From: Aporrectodea caliginosa
Taxonomy: Eukaryota; Annelida; Clitellata; Crassiclitellata; Lumbricidae
Direction: 5' to 3'
Length of the DNA stretch: 64,000 nt
Assembly (NCBI GenBank): GCA_020284085.1
Contig: JACEVL010000048.1
Coordinates: 496,001-560,000 of the forward strand
Below are positions 14,690 to 25,804 of this stretch, in pieces. Under the pieces are notes generated by a model. That model had not been told where the DNA came from. It saw nothing but the letters and a program-made list of their open reading frames with translations, and did not search any database. The position numbers and the translations under genes were made by a program. The stretch's first letter is position 1; each line of letters opens with the position of its first letter.

Positions 14690-17600
14690 GTCATCATCAT
14701 CATCGTCATCACCACTACCACCACCCCATCAACATCATCACCCACACAGTATCCCACATATCTATGCCGAACTCTTTCAATTTCGTCTCAACCATTCGGA
14801 TAGATATCTATGCGGAGCCAATTCTTCCATTTGCCCTAATTGCGTATTTCTATGCTAAGTTAATCCTAAGCAGGATGTTTCTATGCTGACGTTGAGTCGT
14901 CTCATCTGAGGTCTGACGTCTGCAGCGACCGACCGCCCGCCTGTCCTCCTGCTCGCTGCCCATCTCAACCGCTGCCCATCCTATTCCATTCCATCTCACG
15001 CACCCAGCGGTCGGTCGGTCGGTCGGTCGGCCCTTCAGGTCTTCACTCACCTCTCATTCCCTTCCCCTGATTAATTGCTTCCACAGATGTCTCCGCTGGG
15101 CCACATTCGCCTAAGTACACATAAAAACAATGTCTCGTAACAGCAGACACACTGTAGGTGTCCCAAAACGAGATATTCTAAACACAGACCATCATCTGTT
15201 CACCACTTATTTAAACTCGTGTATATATATACATATGTGTATACAAACATACACACATACAAACATGAAATATATACATAAATGCATACATGGACAAACA
15301 TACTTGCATTCTTATGTGTGCAAGTATGTTTGTGTGCATGCCTTGTAACTGTTTATCTGCATAATGCATGTACAACATGTCACATGCATAAATTGTGCAA
15401 CATATTGTGCATGCACATGTAGAGTATACTCCCTAACCGCATCGATAACAGCTAACCCGTGAGGCTGGCTGTTTGTTCAGATTCATTTAGCAGCAACTTC
15501 TTTGTTGGCGTTTGGACCACATTACCATCTGATATTGCTAGACTCTTCTCTACGACTTCATCAACATGCAGAAACACGAACAACTAACTCATATCCCGCC
15601 GTCGTTGTGCGGCGCCACAAGTAATATATACCTCCGGTGCGGGGTATACACCGGTGCGCGCTATACAGCGGTCAATTTCAGCAAACACGGCTCGCTGTAG
15701 CATTTTGATGCAAACGGCTTGCCATAAGCCGATATTTTGACGTCTATTTCCCAAGCTGACCGCATTCAATGACCGATGGACTGACCGGCTTGCCATCGAT
15801 GCCAACCACAAAGAGAGAACTGGATAACGATGAATGATTTTCCAGAATATCCGCCATAGACGGAAATCCGGTGGGATAAAAATAGACGATAACGGATCAG
15901 TGATGTATACAGATGCCACTTGATCCGAGACGCCATCTGGCTTTCGGAAGAAGCTGTCAACATAGGAATTATCTAGGACAACTATATTTATAGATAGGAT
16001 GACGCAACAGGCAAAAGAGAGTTTGGGTAGACGCTATTTTCCCCATTATAACGGACGCCTGACAATGCATTAAGTTTTAATACCAATCATTGGTTTTCTG
16101 ACTGAATATGCATGAACAAAGTTGGCTCTGAGCTTCGCTTTAGTATAGCCCTTTAGAAATCTGTAGTTTACGATAACGATTGAACCAAATACCAATTTCG
16201 TTAAGTCTGTTTTATTCGTTCAAATACGAAATATTATTTTGTTTCATCCGTTAATTTATTTTTTAACTCATTACTCTAGAAAAAGATTCGTTTGATTGCT
16301 GAGTCATTAATCCGCTTTATTCACTTATCGACAAAATCATTCGTCGGTCATTCAACACCAACCCATCCAATCATCGATCCATCGATTACCCATCCATTCA
16401 CTCATCCATTCATTCATCCATCACCCATCCATCCATCTATCCATCCATCCATTCATCCATCCATTCATTTATCCTCCATTCAGGCATCACAATCCATCAA
16501 TTCATCCTTTTCATCAATCCATGAACCCATCCATCCATTCATCCATCCATCCTTCCATCCACCCACCATCTATCCATCGTCGGTCGATCTATCCATCCGT
16601 TCTTGCTTTGCAGATCCACTGTCAAGGCCGAGGGGAGCTGTTGGTGTCGCTCTGCTACCAACCGTCGGCTGACCGTCTGACCGTCGTCATTCTCAAGGCT
16701 AAGAACCTTCCAAAGATGGACCTCACTGGACTGTCCGGTCAGTCAGATAAGTCATCAAGGCAACGGCTTTATGTAGCGCAATGATTCGACAGCAGTTGAC
16801 CACAACAGAACTGACCAAAGGATGGAGCAGAGCAGAGCAGAGCATATAAGTGCTCACATAAAGTTGGTTAGGATGGGTTTGGTTGACGCAGTTGAGGGTA
16901 TGACAGAGCTTGGCAGATTAGGCTAAGTAATGGCAGGGTCATGGACATAGACTATTTAGGGGTTTACGGGTTCAACCCCCCCCCCCAATAAATTGCCGAA
17001 TATTTTCTTCATAATATACGAAATACAAAAATCATAATTTTTACGATCATGTACAATGGAAAACCCCCGAAATTATTTCCTGGGTACGCTACTGGGTAGG
17101 GTGGGGTAGAGTATGGTTGTTCATTGGTGCGAATAATAGCGTCACTATTAGCGTGACATATTATGGGTAGGGCATAACCCTAGCGGTAGAGTTTGGTAGG
17201 ATAAAGGAGTGTAGGATCTCGAACACTAAGGCGTGGTAAGGTTTGAGTGAGATGTGACTAATTATGTGGCCAGGAAGGACACATTCGGCCACTCTCAGAT
17301 TATGGAAGGCAGAATTTAGATTAAGGGCAGATTAAGCCTAGATTCCGTTAAGATTAGCGTCGATTCGACCACTTCCGGTCGCCCACGCAAACACTTGCGC
17401 ATGCGCATTAGCATTCATCCGGGCTGTGCGCTCTAAACGCGATTACAACGCGTCGTCGTTAGAAGACCAACGCAGCGAGCGATAATGGGGCGCAATAATG
17501 GACGACGAGAGCAGACGGGCGTTTGCGCATGCTCCGCACTGAGTCCGCAGGCCATCTAGCGGTGGGTGAGTGGACGGAGAAGGTTGAGTGGCAAATAAAA

Positions 17601-18635
17601 TTATTCGTCCCTTGTCCGAGACAGCAACAAGTTCGTCACGACAGGTTTTATTATGCAGGAGGGAACTCCGCAATGTTTGCAGACGTCGCTCTTTTGCACA
17701 CGGCACCCGATGCAAGCCATATTTTTTGCACACGACGCAGGCGTGTGAAATCACATGAATATTTAATAGTGCATATATTATGCATAAAAATTTCACTACA
17801 CCTAAAATCCACAAGAGTATGCATGGAAAAACATACATATAGACAATAGTCCTATCATAGTGGGACATACACATAATGTTCTATCATTATTAATATGCCA
17901 ACGACGTGTACGCCAACACGGGTATGCGAGAAATACAAGTAGTAGATGTTGCAACAAAAATCAATGACAACTCTTAGATTAACAAGCGTGAGACATCAGT
18001 TACGCTAACACAATTATGCCAAAAAGTGTCGATGACAAGTATTCACCAGTACCTATGTGAAGACAAGTATGTGATATGCAAACAGTATGCATATGCCTAC
18101 TGATTATACTTTATATAGTAATAGTAAAATGTACGCACATGCGAGCATATATATTTCAACTGTATGTATGATGTTCGCGCAAAATTGTTCTGTTCAACCT
18201 GCGTTCGCATACTTGTGTTGGCATACTTGTGTTGGCATACTTGTGTTGGCATACTTGTGTTGGCATACTTGTGTTGGCATACTTGTGTTCGCATGCTTGT
18301 GTTCGCATACTTGTTTTGTTACAGATCCCTATGTGAAAGTCTACCTTCTTCTCGATGGACAACGAATCGCAAAGAAGAAGACGCACGTCAAGAAGCGGAC
18401 CCTGAACCCAGTCTTCAACGAATCGTTCCAGTTCGACCTTCCTCGCGGTGAGGACCTCGTGCGCATCAGCCTCGAATTCCAGGTCTTCGACTGGGACCGG
18501 ATGACGAAGAACGAGGTCATAGGTCGACTGGAGGTCGGCTCCCTCCTTCCGGGGTCGACCGAGGCCAGCCACTGGAACGAGGTCATGAACTGTCCCAGAA
18601 AGCAGATCGCCGAATGGCACCGGCTTAAGGACTGA
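5860..18635 (+). CDS. synaptotagmin-4/11-like protein, three exons, first exon missing
   Basis: Exons 5860-6734, 16614-16737 and 18325-18635 join in frame (435 residues with the stop at 18633-18635). Order: transmembrane segment starting [11 protein letters not shown], basic stop-transfer RCLRR, a Ser/Pro-rich linker, C2A (from about 6351) and C2B (from 16614). Introns begin GTAAGC and GTCAGT and end TTTGCAG and TTACAG; phases 0 and 1 agree, and the second junction rebuilds LSDPYVK. Synaptotagmins are vesicle proteins that couple Ca2+ or phospholipid binding to exocytosis. [16 protein letters not shown] and the C-terminal [10 protein letters not shown] are close to Syt4/Syt11. C2A has Ser where Syt1 has its third Ca2+-binding Asp, the substitution known for this subfamily. 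C2B keeps four acidic ligands but has Glu at the last (KNEVIG). Length is close to the ~425 residues of mammalian Syt4, so only a short luminal N-terminus and start codon seem missing upstream. The alternative exon start is 5865. Family assignment is firm; whether it is Syt4 or Syt11 is not. Confidence 0.9.
6735..8139. other. intron sequence, no feature except one hairpin
   Basis: AT-moderate unique-looking sequence of the large synaptotagmin intron. I see nothing else in it. Confidence 0.5.
7508..7630. repeat. small hairpin repeat
   Basis: 27-base arms TGATGAAGTCGAAACTGAAT... and their near-perfect reverse complement, with a 69-base loop. It lies in the large synaptotagmin intron. Confidence 0.8.
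8140..8680 (+). pseudogene. LINE 3' remnant and tail
   Basis: Broken frames give a LINE C-terminal look, followed by a recognisable 3' tail at 8555-8680: GGACAACCACTCTGACTCGA, GCAGCGCTCATGAATTC, TTTAGAAGTTTGG and ATTACGATTACG. The same tail recurs at 31460, 35150 and 53468, and inverted at 31130, 26327 and 58928. Confidence 0.55.
9930..11100. mobile_element. foldback element with GGCCAATAACCCC arrays
   Basis: The left arm (9932-10200) is about 16 imperfect repeats of a ~14-bp unit, GGCCAATAACCCCC. The right arm (10985-11095) holds the same unit inverted (GGGGGTTATTGGCC). The middle (10260-10920) contains repeated TTCATCAATCCAACTTCTA motifs. Inverted arms made of short tandem repeats are characteristic of foldback elements such as TU of sea urchins. 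No coding region or clear target duplication is seen. Confidence 0.75.
11105..11560. repeat. purine-rich GACA/GAGA and GGGA tract
   Basis: Strongly purine-biased on +, with (GACA)n, (GAGA)n and seven GGGA units near 11441-11470. It follows the foldback element. The frames are low-complexity. Confidence 0.8.
12091..13062. mobile_element. piggyBac-like MITE with three GC hairpins
   Basis: TTAA at 12091-12094 and 13059-13062, with inverted ends TTAACCCTCGGGCTACCAAG and TTAACCCTAGGGCTACCAAG. TTAA targets with CCCT-starting ends are the piggyBac pattern. There is no transposase frame in 964 bp. Inside are three palindromes of G5-6TGG / CCAC4-7 at 12110, 12282 and 12995. Confidence 0.83.
13558..13665. 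repeat. CTG/CTA trinucleotide array
   Basis: CTGCTGCTGCTACTGC leads into (CTA)n with interruptions. Frames through it are Leu or Thr runs and not genes. Confidence 0.85.
14111..14450 (-). mobile_element. 296-bp insertion bounded by 22-bp direct repeats
   Basis: GGCAATGCATATTGATATTT and two more T's occurs at 14111-14132 and again at 14429-14450. The intervening 296 bases have an open minus frame ([20 protein letters not shown]) that reads like protein-coding DNA of unknown origin. Long direct repeats suggest retrotransposition, but no A-rich tail is visible. Confidence 0.5.
14535..14725. repeat. ATC/AGC trinucleotide array
   Basis: (ATC)n with an internal (AGC)5 block near 14624-14640. It lies in the large synaptotagmin intron. 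Confidence 0.9.
15040..16290. other. intron sequence, no gene seen
   Basis: It contains ACAT-rich bases near 15230-15330 and CG-rich short repeats at 15595-15670 (GCGGCG, CCGGTGCG). No coding or element ends recognised. Confidence 0.4.
16360..16610. repeat. CATC tetranucleotide array before C2B exon
   Basis: Imperfect (CATC/CATT)n ending only about 15 bases before the acceptor of the exon at 16614. Confidence 0.9.
16614..16737 (+). CDS. synaptotagmin-like exon: first strands of C2B
   Basis: It starts after GCTTTGCAG in phase 0 and ends LTGLS plus one base before GTCAGT. It encodes [17 protein letters not shown], the conserved opening of C2B, and [10 protein letters not shown] with the first C2B calcium-loop Asp. 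The intron upstream is 9.9 kb. The open frame visible upstream of 16614 is only translated CATC repeat. Confidence 0.88.
16945..17105. repeat. dispersed GGGTTCAACCCCC repeat
   Basis: It shares GGGGTTTACGGGTTCAACCC and AATGGAAAACCCCCGAAAT with an inverted copy at 30340-30490, and part of it with 865-925. The right end CCTGGGTACGCTACTG looks like a transposon end, but I could not find its partner. Confidence 0.5.
17360..17720. repeat. CG-rich stretch with a repeat shared with 21440-21560
   Basis: TTCGTCACGACAGG and CGCTCTTTTGCACACGG occur inverted at 21440-21560. Both code for PCAKER-xxx-DELV-V-DKG on the appropriate strand, so this is an old duplicated coding-like sequence of unknown origin. 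Confidence 0.4.
18207..18317. repeat. 14-bp minisatellite before last synaptotagmin exon
   Basis: About eight copies of GCATACTTGTGTTG at exact 14-base spacing (18207, 18221 ... 18305). The array ends seven bases before the acceptor AG-bounded exon at 18325. Confidence 0.93.
18325..18635 (+). CDS. synaptotagmin-like last exon: rest of C2B and stop
   Basis: It begins two bases into the Asp codon of SDPYVK. It holds the polybasic strand [13 protein letters not shown], the [13 protein letters not shown] calcium loop and the C-terminal helix motif [15 protein letters not shown], then TGA. I saw no AATAAA within the next 100 bases. Confidence 0.88.
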
Positions 18636-18861
18636 CCGACTTCCGGTCGCGTGACAGGGTCTCGTGATGATGAATGAGAACATAATGTAATGCCTGGTTA
18701 CTGCAGGTACTGTTTATACGCATAGTAAGGACGGCGCTATATAAATGTTAAAGTACACACATACATAAACATACGTACATGCATATCTTCAGAGATATAT
18801 AGGCCTAATACATACATACATACATACATACATACATGCATGCATACATACAGACTTAGGG

Positions 18862-20169
18862 TAGGGTGGGACAGAAAGCCCCCTTTAACCTTTGACACCA
18901 CCCACTGCTAAGTAGCTTGGTTTGAAGTCAACCAAAATTGGTGATTATTAGCTTCATCATATACATTATTTAGTAGGTATGTTGATTTTAACTAGAGTTG
19001 GTCCAATTTTAGAAAAATTCAATTTTTATTAAACTTGTGTAAAAAGACTTCTTGCCCCATATGTGGGGCAAGAAGCCCAATGATGGGGCCTTTTGCCCCT
19101 TTTGGATTCTTCCAATTTTTTACACTATCAATGTGGATTCAAACAAGAAGCTGTACATAGCTGACACCAGCACTAAAAGTAGCAAAGTAGCCTCGGTGAC
19201 AAAGAATTAAGAACTGCCATGGCTTCTTAAAGGCCAGGGTGTGGTTCCTTTTCAGATTCCTTATCTGATTCCTTGTCTGCCCGAATCCTCAGCTGCTGGA
19301 TCATACGAACCACTACCAAAAACAGTTGCCAACACCTGAACTACTGACAGGTCCTGCTTGCTCTTCCATTCAAGCAAATTGAATTGTTCATTTCTCTTTG
19401 CTCTCCAGATCGTTCATTCGTGCTTGCTCTATCAGAATGTTCATTCCTGCTTGGTCTTCCAGATTGTTCATTCCCGCTTGCACTTGCAGATTGTATGGTG
19501 CCACTGTAGTTACTAGCTTCAATATGACCGGTTCATTTGTTAATTCAGCTCGTTATTATCAAGGCTGGGTTGCAACAGCTTTTGGGTAGTCAATACAGGC
19601 CTATGCTTATGATAGGCTATAGAAACATTACATATTACATTGCACAATGCAAGGAAAATCGTATAATAATTATATCTCATTACAGATTAGCTTAAAATAT
19701 ATATTGAAATTAATAACATTGATTGATCAAATTTGTGTTTCCACCTTAAATGGGGAAAACGCCCCGGGAGGCATTTTTCTCACACGGCGTCGGAGGCATT
19801 TTGCCCCATCTTCAGTAGTCTGTTATAACTGTTTGTGTTGGGAAATTGTTAAAATAAAGAGATAATTTTAAGCTATATTTCTGCTTTACACTTATGTCGC
19901 TAAATATTGACACAAAGCTCATACTGACCTCTTAAATATTAAATAAGTTAAAGCTGAATGAATTGTATAACAGAGTTAGAAAACAGACACGAAAACAAAC
20001 TTTAATTAGCTGTCTTCCATCGCAAACAGAAATGGGTCACATTTGAACTAATTATAGTTCACTATGGCATCCGCTGTCATGGGCAGTTATCAAATAACCC
20101 ATAAATTAGCCGACTGGAAAGATATTCAGAGGGGTGTATTTTCCACACTAGGCTTCATGCCCCACCCTA
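18862..20169. mobile_element. TA-flanked MITE with GGGTGGG ends
   Basis: Ends GGGTGGGACAGAAAGCC (18864) and, inverted, GGGTGGGGCATGAAGCC (20167), each next to TA, as in Tc1/mariner-type insertion. A 12-bp perfect hairpin (CTTCTTGCCCCA, 19048-19075) and other GGGGCAAxAAGCCC motifs recur inside. No transposase is seen. Confidence 0.65.
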
Positions 20170-20644
20170 CATACACACATGCACGCAAGCATACATGAAC
20201 ACATCCATCCATTTCTCAACGCATACTTTCATTAACGTATTATGCACACATACATGCATGCACAAATTTCATGTCATACATATTTTGTATATAGTCATTC
20301 ATAGATTCGCAGGTACCCATGTATCGTACCAACAAGGATCATGCACAAATTGTCTGCTGGAAACAGTCGCTCAGAGCAACGTACAACGAAAGGTCGTCGG
20401 TCAGGCAATTAACTATTGCTTGTTGTGGTGTCTGGTTAGGACTGTGAAGTCTTAAACTGTTTGGTGCCAGCAGGTATATTCACTGTGGTATATACTGTCC
20501 AGTTTTCACAAAATTACTGTTAGGCCTGCTACAGAATGCTTCATTAACCGGCTATAATTCTATAAGCAACATTGATTGTGTTTTACTACCAGCCATGTGA
20601 TAGGCTTATCTATGTTTGTTCTGTCCTGGTCGTCTGCTTTTGAG

Positions 20645-21380
20645 TGTAGGACATAATCCCCCCGGACATAATCCCCCGGACAAAAGTTCTCCGGACAAAA
20701 TCACCCCGTTTTTGCGTAGGACATAATCCCCCTCTGTGCAATTGGCCTATTTCTGCATGTCATTGATAAACCTTAATTGCCCTGTTTTTGTTCGATATGC
20801 GTAGGCCTACACTTAAGACTTGTTGGTGTCATTCAGTTCGAAAGTGAAGACTTATTAGTGTCAGTCGGTTATTCAGTTATAAAGTGAAGACTTGTTAGTG
20901 TCATATAGATTTAAAGTTAAGACGTGTTAATGTCGTTCAGTTGTTAACTGAAAGATTTGTTAATATACTTAATCAAGAACTTTTTCATCAATCAATGCAC
21001 GCTGTATTTAGGCAAGAATCATTTTCGTCAATCCCACTTCTATTTGAGCTAAAACTCAATAGATCCAGCTTCTATTGAAACAAAGACTTAGTTTAATCAA
21101 TCCAGCTTCTATTTACGGAAACAATTTTATATTAGTTAGAATTAGTTTCATCAACCAATCAAACTTCCATTTAGGTAAAAAATTATTTTCATCATTTTGC
21201 TACTGCTGGTAACAATTTTGAACAATTTTGGGCAGACTAGTATGATAAACTTTTAAAGTGGAATCAAGAATTTTATACGATTATATCGTAGCTTGGGGGT
21301 ATAATAATGTTCTAGCTTGGGGGATTTTGTCCCGGTGGGCTTTTGTCCGGGGGGTTATGTCCAGGGGGATCATGTCCGTT
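20645..21380. mobile_element. foldback element with GGACATAATCCCC arrays
   Basis: Left arm 20648-20735 has GGACATAATCCCCC and GGACAAAAT units; right arm 21300-21380 has them inverted. The middle 20975-21200 has the same TCAATCCAGCTTCTATTT motif family as the elements at 9930 and 40720. No coding region is seen. Confidence 0.72.
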
Positions 21381-21599
21381 CCCCATGCTTTTTCCTGACA
21401 TTACTTTTAAGAGTAACATTACAGGGACTGAACAAACCGTGTGTAAAATGTGCTGTGTGCAACAGACGCGTTTGGCAGCTTGCACCGTGTGCAAAAGAGC
21501 GTCTCCTCTATCATGCTAAACCCTATGGTGACGAACTTGTCGTCGTTTTGGACAAAGGATGAATGCTCTTCAGTTGAGTTTTGGTAATCTGTTCTTATG

Positions 21600-21860
21600 A
21601 CTTCTTTAGGGCCATTTTCATAATAATTATTACATTCGATGATCTCGCTTCAAGTGAAATCGCAATCACAAATCGTAATCCATCGGAAAAGTAAGAAGTC
21701 AGATTGAAATCTGATAGAACAAGTTTAAAGAGACGAGTCTTAAGCTCAGACTTGAAGGACATCAAAGCACAGAAATGACAGAGAGACTGAATTGGGCAGC
21801 GAATTAGAAAGCTTTGGACCAGCCAATGAGACAGCCGTGAGCTAAACACCGACTCTTGCT
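21600..21860 (-). pseudogene. LINE C-terminal remnant
   Basis: The minus frame contains MSFKSELKTRLFKLVLS, the conserved end of many L2/CR1-like reverse-transcriptase polyproteins (usually ...SFKSxLKTHLF). The upstream part is missing. Confidence 0.5.
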
Positions 21861-22387
21861 GTGCCCGGCACCCCATACACATAGGCCTATAATCTGTGAG
21901 CATGGGTTAACTTGAGAACGTCTGCTGATTATATGGATGACTGCTGCTGCTACGAATTTCGACAGACACCGATTGAAAGTATTGCACAGTGAATGTGGCA
22001 CATGGCCAGACATCGTGGCCTCTTCCTAATTTGAAGAAAGTGTCTGGGTCTAGGAAATCAGAGAAAATGCTCTCCTGTGCCACACATTTCTTGTCTAAAA
22101 GTGACTGTTCTAAAGTGTGACTATTGCTGGATATCGCAATTTGAATGGACCTAATATCTCTGATCTATTGCATTTCAACCTAACTTCTCCAGTGATTAAT
22201 GGGTTTTTTATTGTGATTTTACTCAAAAGGCCATCTAGGCATCTACTGATGTTTTGAAGATTGTGATAACGGCGCTTTAGAAGTCAATAGATTAGATTAT
22301 ATGTCGATCTATAAAGAAACAATGCCATCTAGATTTATTTAGGGATACAGGGCAGTTGCACAGTGGTCTTATTTCGTTGTGACCTGA

Positions 22388-22802
22388 CCTACATCCAGGG
22401 CCTTGGACAGGGGGCCACCGGGTCCATTTGGCCCCAGGCCTCACTTGATAAAGGGCCTCGGAATTTCGGAATTAAGGAGTTATTCATTGAAATGTAGCGC
22501 TATACAAATTCTAATTATTTCGTGACGAAATCGTTGACGTTAAATAACTTCAAACTGTAAACAAATTTTTGGTAAATCTGTTATTAGTTGTAAAATTATA
22601 TAAAATATTATTTTAGTTTAATTTCTTACAGAAAGATGAAAAGATCATTCGAAAGTGGATATGAGAAACGAAAGAAATTGGCTCGACAGAAGGAAGCTGA
22701 TTTGAACCTTTCTGTTGAGTTTTTAAAAGATATTTGAAAAAGGCCTTGAAAATTGGTTGTGGCCCTGGGCCTCCAAATCCTGTCCTAGGCCCTGCCTACA
22801 TC
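22388..22802 (+). mobile_element. hAT-type MITE with transposase remnant
   Basis: Element 22396-22794 has inverted ends CAGGGCCTTGGACAGG and CAGGGCCTAGGACAGG, flanked by the 8-bp duplication CCTACATC (22388-22395 and 22795-22802). Inside, 22636-22737 reads MKRSFESGYEKRKKLARQ and continues to a stop after 33 codons, resembling the N-terminal basic segment of hAT transposases. The rest of the transposase is gone. Confidence 0.88.
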
Positions 22803-23189
22803 AGTCATTCGATTATATGACACTGATCTCTTAAACCATATCGTGAACTGGTTTTTGTTAGTCGTTGTTTTCATAAGCTCTCGTGACTTGACCCGGTTGT
22901 TGAACTGATGCAGAATTGATCTCGCGATTTGACTCAAATATTATCTTTAGCCTGAAGCCAAGGCGTGAACTGGCATAGAAATTATTTCATGAACCGTTTA
23001 ATATAATTACATAAACACCAACTTGCTATCTTCATGTACCGACATCAGAGCCAAACTTTACCCAGTATATTTAATTGTTATTTCTCCACTAATGCTTCTG
23101 TCCACGGTTACAACACTAGATCTCGGTTTAATCTTCGCTCTGTGCATTTTAGTGACTGATCTGGTGTTCTCGTTGTCCCTATTCAATAT

Positions 23190-23335
23190 AGGTGAGCTGA
23201 GAACCACCGAGCTAGGGGACGCAGGTGGAGCGGAAATTTAGAAAATTTTACCCTCAGAGGGAATTTGAACACTGACCTTTCGGTTTAATGCAAACATTCT
23301 AACTGTTTGGATACTGTAACCCAAATTCCCAGATC
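23190..23335 (-). repeat. possible tRNA-derived SINE head
   Basis: The minus strand has CCAAACAGTTAGAATG and GTGTTCAAATTCCC as weak A and B boxes with matching spacing. Confidence 0.35.
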
Positions 23336-23549
23336 CTGCAGTGAGATTTGTGAATTTTCTGTCTTCAAATTTCCTTCACACGGGAAAGCACATTACAAGT
23401 CAGTGATCCACTTTGAGTCAGAGAGGTGTTTAGCTAAGGTTTCAGTGCAGCTGCGCACTTTGGGAAAATATTCCAAGGTAGCATCATGTGATGTTGACAT
23501 TTCGTTTCTGAATCTTGTGATCTACGGTTGTCTGGTTGTTGCTCTGTTG

Positions 23550-23720
23550 CCCTTGTCGTTGCCGATGTCATCTGTAAAACTAATGTTAGACAATTTTCTG
23601 CTAGAATAACGGGGCCTAAACTATGGAACTCCATTGACCGTGGCATCCGAGGTCGCTCAACTCCTTCAAACTGGCCTATAAAAAACACTTACTTAACTGA
23701 CGTTGATTTTACTGCTGCCA
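23550..23720 (+). pseudogene. LINE C-terminal remnant
   Basis: VRQFSARITGPKLWNSIDRG is a clear LINE C-terminal motif (GPKLWNSIP). One frameshift later it continues SFKLAYKKHLLN. It has lost the reverse-transcriptase core. Confidence 0.65.
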
Positions 23721-23795
23721 TGCCTATTTCTCGTCCTATGTTAATTGAACTGACACATGTTTCCTTTCTAGTTCTATCATTTTGTTCCATCATAG

Positions 23796-23835
23796 TGGGG
23801 AAGACTAGATAAGCCCATTGGGCTTCTTCTCCCCA
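23796..23835. repeat. hairpin related to the GGGTGGG MITE
   Basis: TGGGGAAGA...AAGCCC pairs with GGGCTTCTTCTCCCCA. It uses the same CCCC/AAGAAGCCC vocabulary as the element at 18862-20169 and sits just left of the piggyBac-like element. Possibly a remnant. Confidence 0.5.
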
Positions 23836-23846
23836 CGAATCGATTT

Positions 23847-25407
23847 TTAACCTTCGGAGGCCGAAGTGGGGTAGATTTCTACCCCAGCGGTGTTTGGATG
23901 TTGATTGCGGAGTAACTGTAGGTAGTCATAACTTGACGTTCCACATGTTTACAAGTTAACACCCCCGACATATTCCCACACCAAAACGATCATCATGTCA
24001 TGTTGTCTGAGAAAGTTATTTCAGTTCAAAGTGTCATGGGGTAGAAATCTACCCCACTTCGGCCTCGGCGTTACAATTTTTCGTTCATAATGAAGATGTA
24101 TTTATAGCAGATATTACTCAAAATGTGTGTATCTAAGCTAATAGATAAGCTATAATGACAAATGAAGTGTCCTTTGTGATAGTTCCAAGGTCAAGGAATC
24201 GAACGATCGCATTGGCAATAGTGTGGGAATAGAACTATCAAGATGGCGGCCAATATGGCCGCCGAAACTCAAAATGTGTATATCTACGCTCATAGATAAG
24301 CTAGAATGACAAATAAAGTGTCCATTGTAATAGTTCCAAGGTCAAGGAAACGAACTATCGCATTGGCAATAGTGTGGAAATAGAACTATCCAAGATGGCG
24401 GCCAATATGGCCGCCGAAACATAAAATGTGTTTATCTAAGCTCATAGTCAAGCTACAATGACAAATGAAGTGTCCATTGTAATAGTTCCAAGGTCAAGGA
24501 ATCTAACTATTGCATTGGCAATAGTGTGGGAATAGTACTATCCAAGATGGCGGCCAATATGGCCGCCGAAACTCAAATTGTGTATATCTACGCTCATAGA
24601 TAAGCTAGAATGACAAATGAAGTGTCCATTGTAATAGTTTCAAGGTCCAGGAATCGAACTATCGCATTGGCAATAGTGTGGGAATAGAACTATCCAAGGT
24701 GGCGGCCATATGAGCGTAGATATACACATTTGAGTTTCGGCGGCCATATTGGCCGCTATCTTGGATAGTTCTATTCCACACTATTGCCAATGCGATAGTT
24801 CGATTCTTTGACCTCGGAACTATCACAATGGACACTTCATTTGTCATTCTAGCTTATCTATGAGCGTAGATATACACATTTTGAGTTTCGGCGGCCACAT
24901 TGGCCGCCATCTTGATAGTACTCTTCCACACTATTGCCAATGCGATAGTTCGATTCCTTGACCTTGAAACTATTACAATGGACACTTCAATTGTCATTCT
25001 ATCTTATCTATGAGCGTAGATATACACATTTTGACAGTTTCGGCGGCCATATTGGCCGCCATCTTGATAGTACTATTCCCACACTATTGCCAATGCAATA
25101 GTTCGATTCTTTGACCTTGAATCTATTGCAGTGGACACTTCATTTGTTACTATAGCTTATCTATGAGCTTAAATATACATATTTTTGAGTTTCGGCGGCC
25201 ATATTGGCCGCCATCTTGATAGTACTATTCCCACACTATTCACAATGCGATATTTCGATTCCTTGACCTTGGATATATTAGAATCGACACCTCGTTTGTC
25301 ATTGTAGCTTACCTGTGAGCTGAGATATTACATATTTCTTTGGGGTAGAAAACTATCCCACTTCGGCCTCCGTGTCCAGAAACGGAGCTTCGGCCTCCGA
25401 AGGTTAA
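23847..25407. mobile_element. piggyBac-like giant foldback element
   Basis: TTAA at 23847 and 25404 with perfect 20-base inverted ends TTAACCTTCGGAGGCCGAAG, each itself a small hairpin. Inside, about four ~152-bp units run forward (24117-24708), then about four run in the opposite sense (24709-25330), giving a ~1.2-kb imperfect palindrome. Every unit includes GGCGGCCAATATGGCCGCC. No transposase is seen. Confidence 0.87.
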
Positions 25408-25804
25408 TACGTAACCTGTTAAACTTTAACCTCTTCAATTTTTTGTTTCTTATTAATGGCGCTTACGAAATGTAAACTGTTATTAACTGTATTCACACGT
25501 GTACATTGTACTCATTGTTCATGGAATCGATTCGAATAAATTTGATTTGATTTGATTTGATAACCAAACTAGCAATCAACCCATATCAAGTCATGATTTA
25601 ATCCCTTTGATTGTGGGTCACAAACTGACCTAAAATTAATATAAGCTAAAATCGGACAGCGTGTAATGCCTTTTGGTTAAAAGTGAGCTCAGGTATTTCT
25701 AAAAGATAACGTAAGGTAAGGTAACGTACGGAAAGGCAACTTCAGGCAGTGCAAGATACAACGTGTAATCGATGTGAGGTTTGCTCATTAATTTACTTAC
25801 ATTT

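Noticed and set aside
16292..16784. Two + frames covering the C2B exon as independent small proteins
   Set aside because: Upstream residues are translated CATC repeat and downstream residues lie past the GTCAGT donor; only 16614-16737 is coding.
20645..21380. hAT assignment for the GGACATAATCCCC foldback
   Set aside because: No 8-bp duplication could be found at the arm boundaries, so only the foldback structure is claimed.
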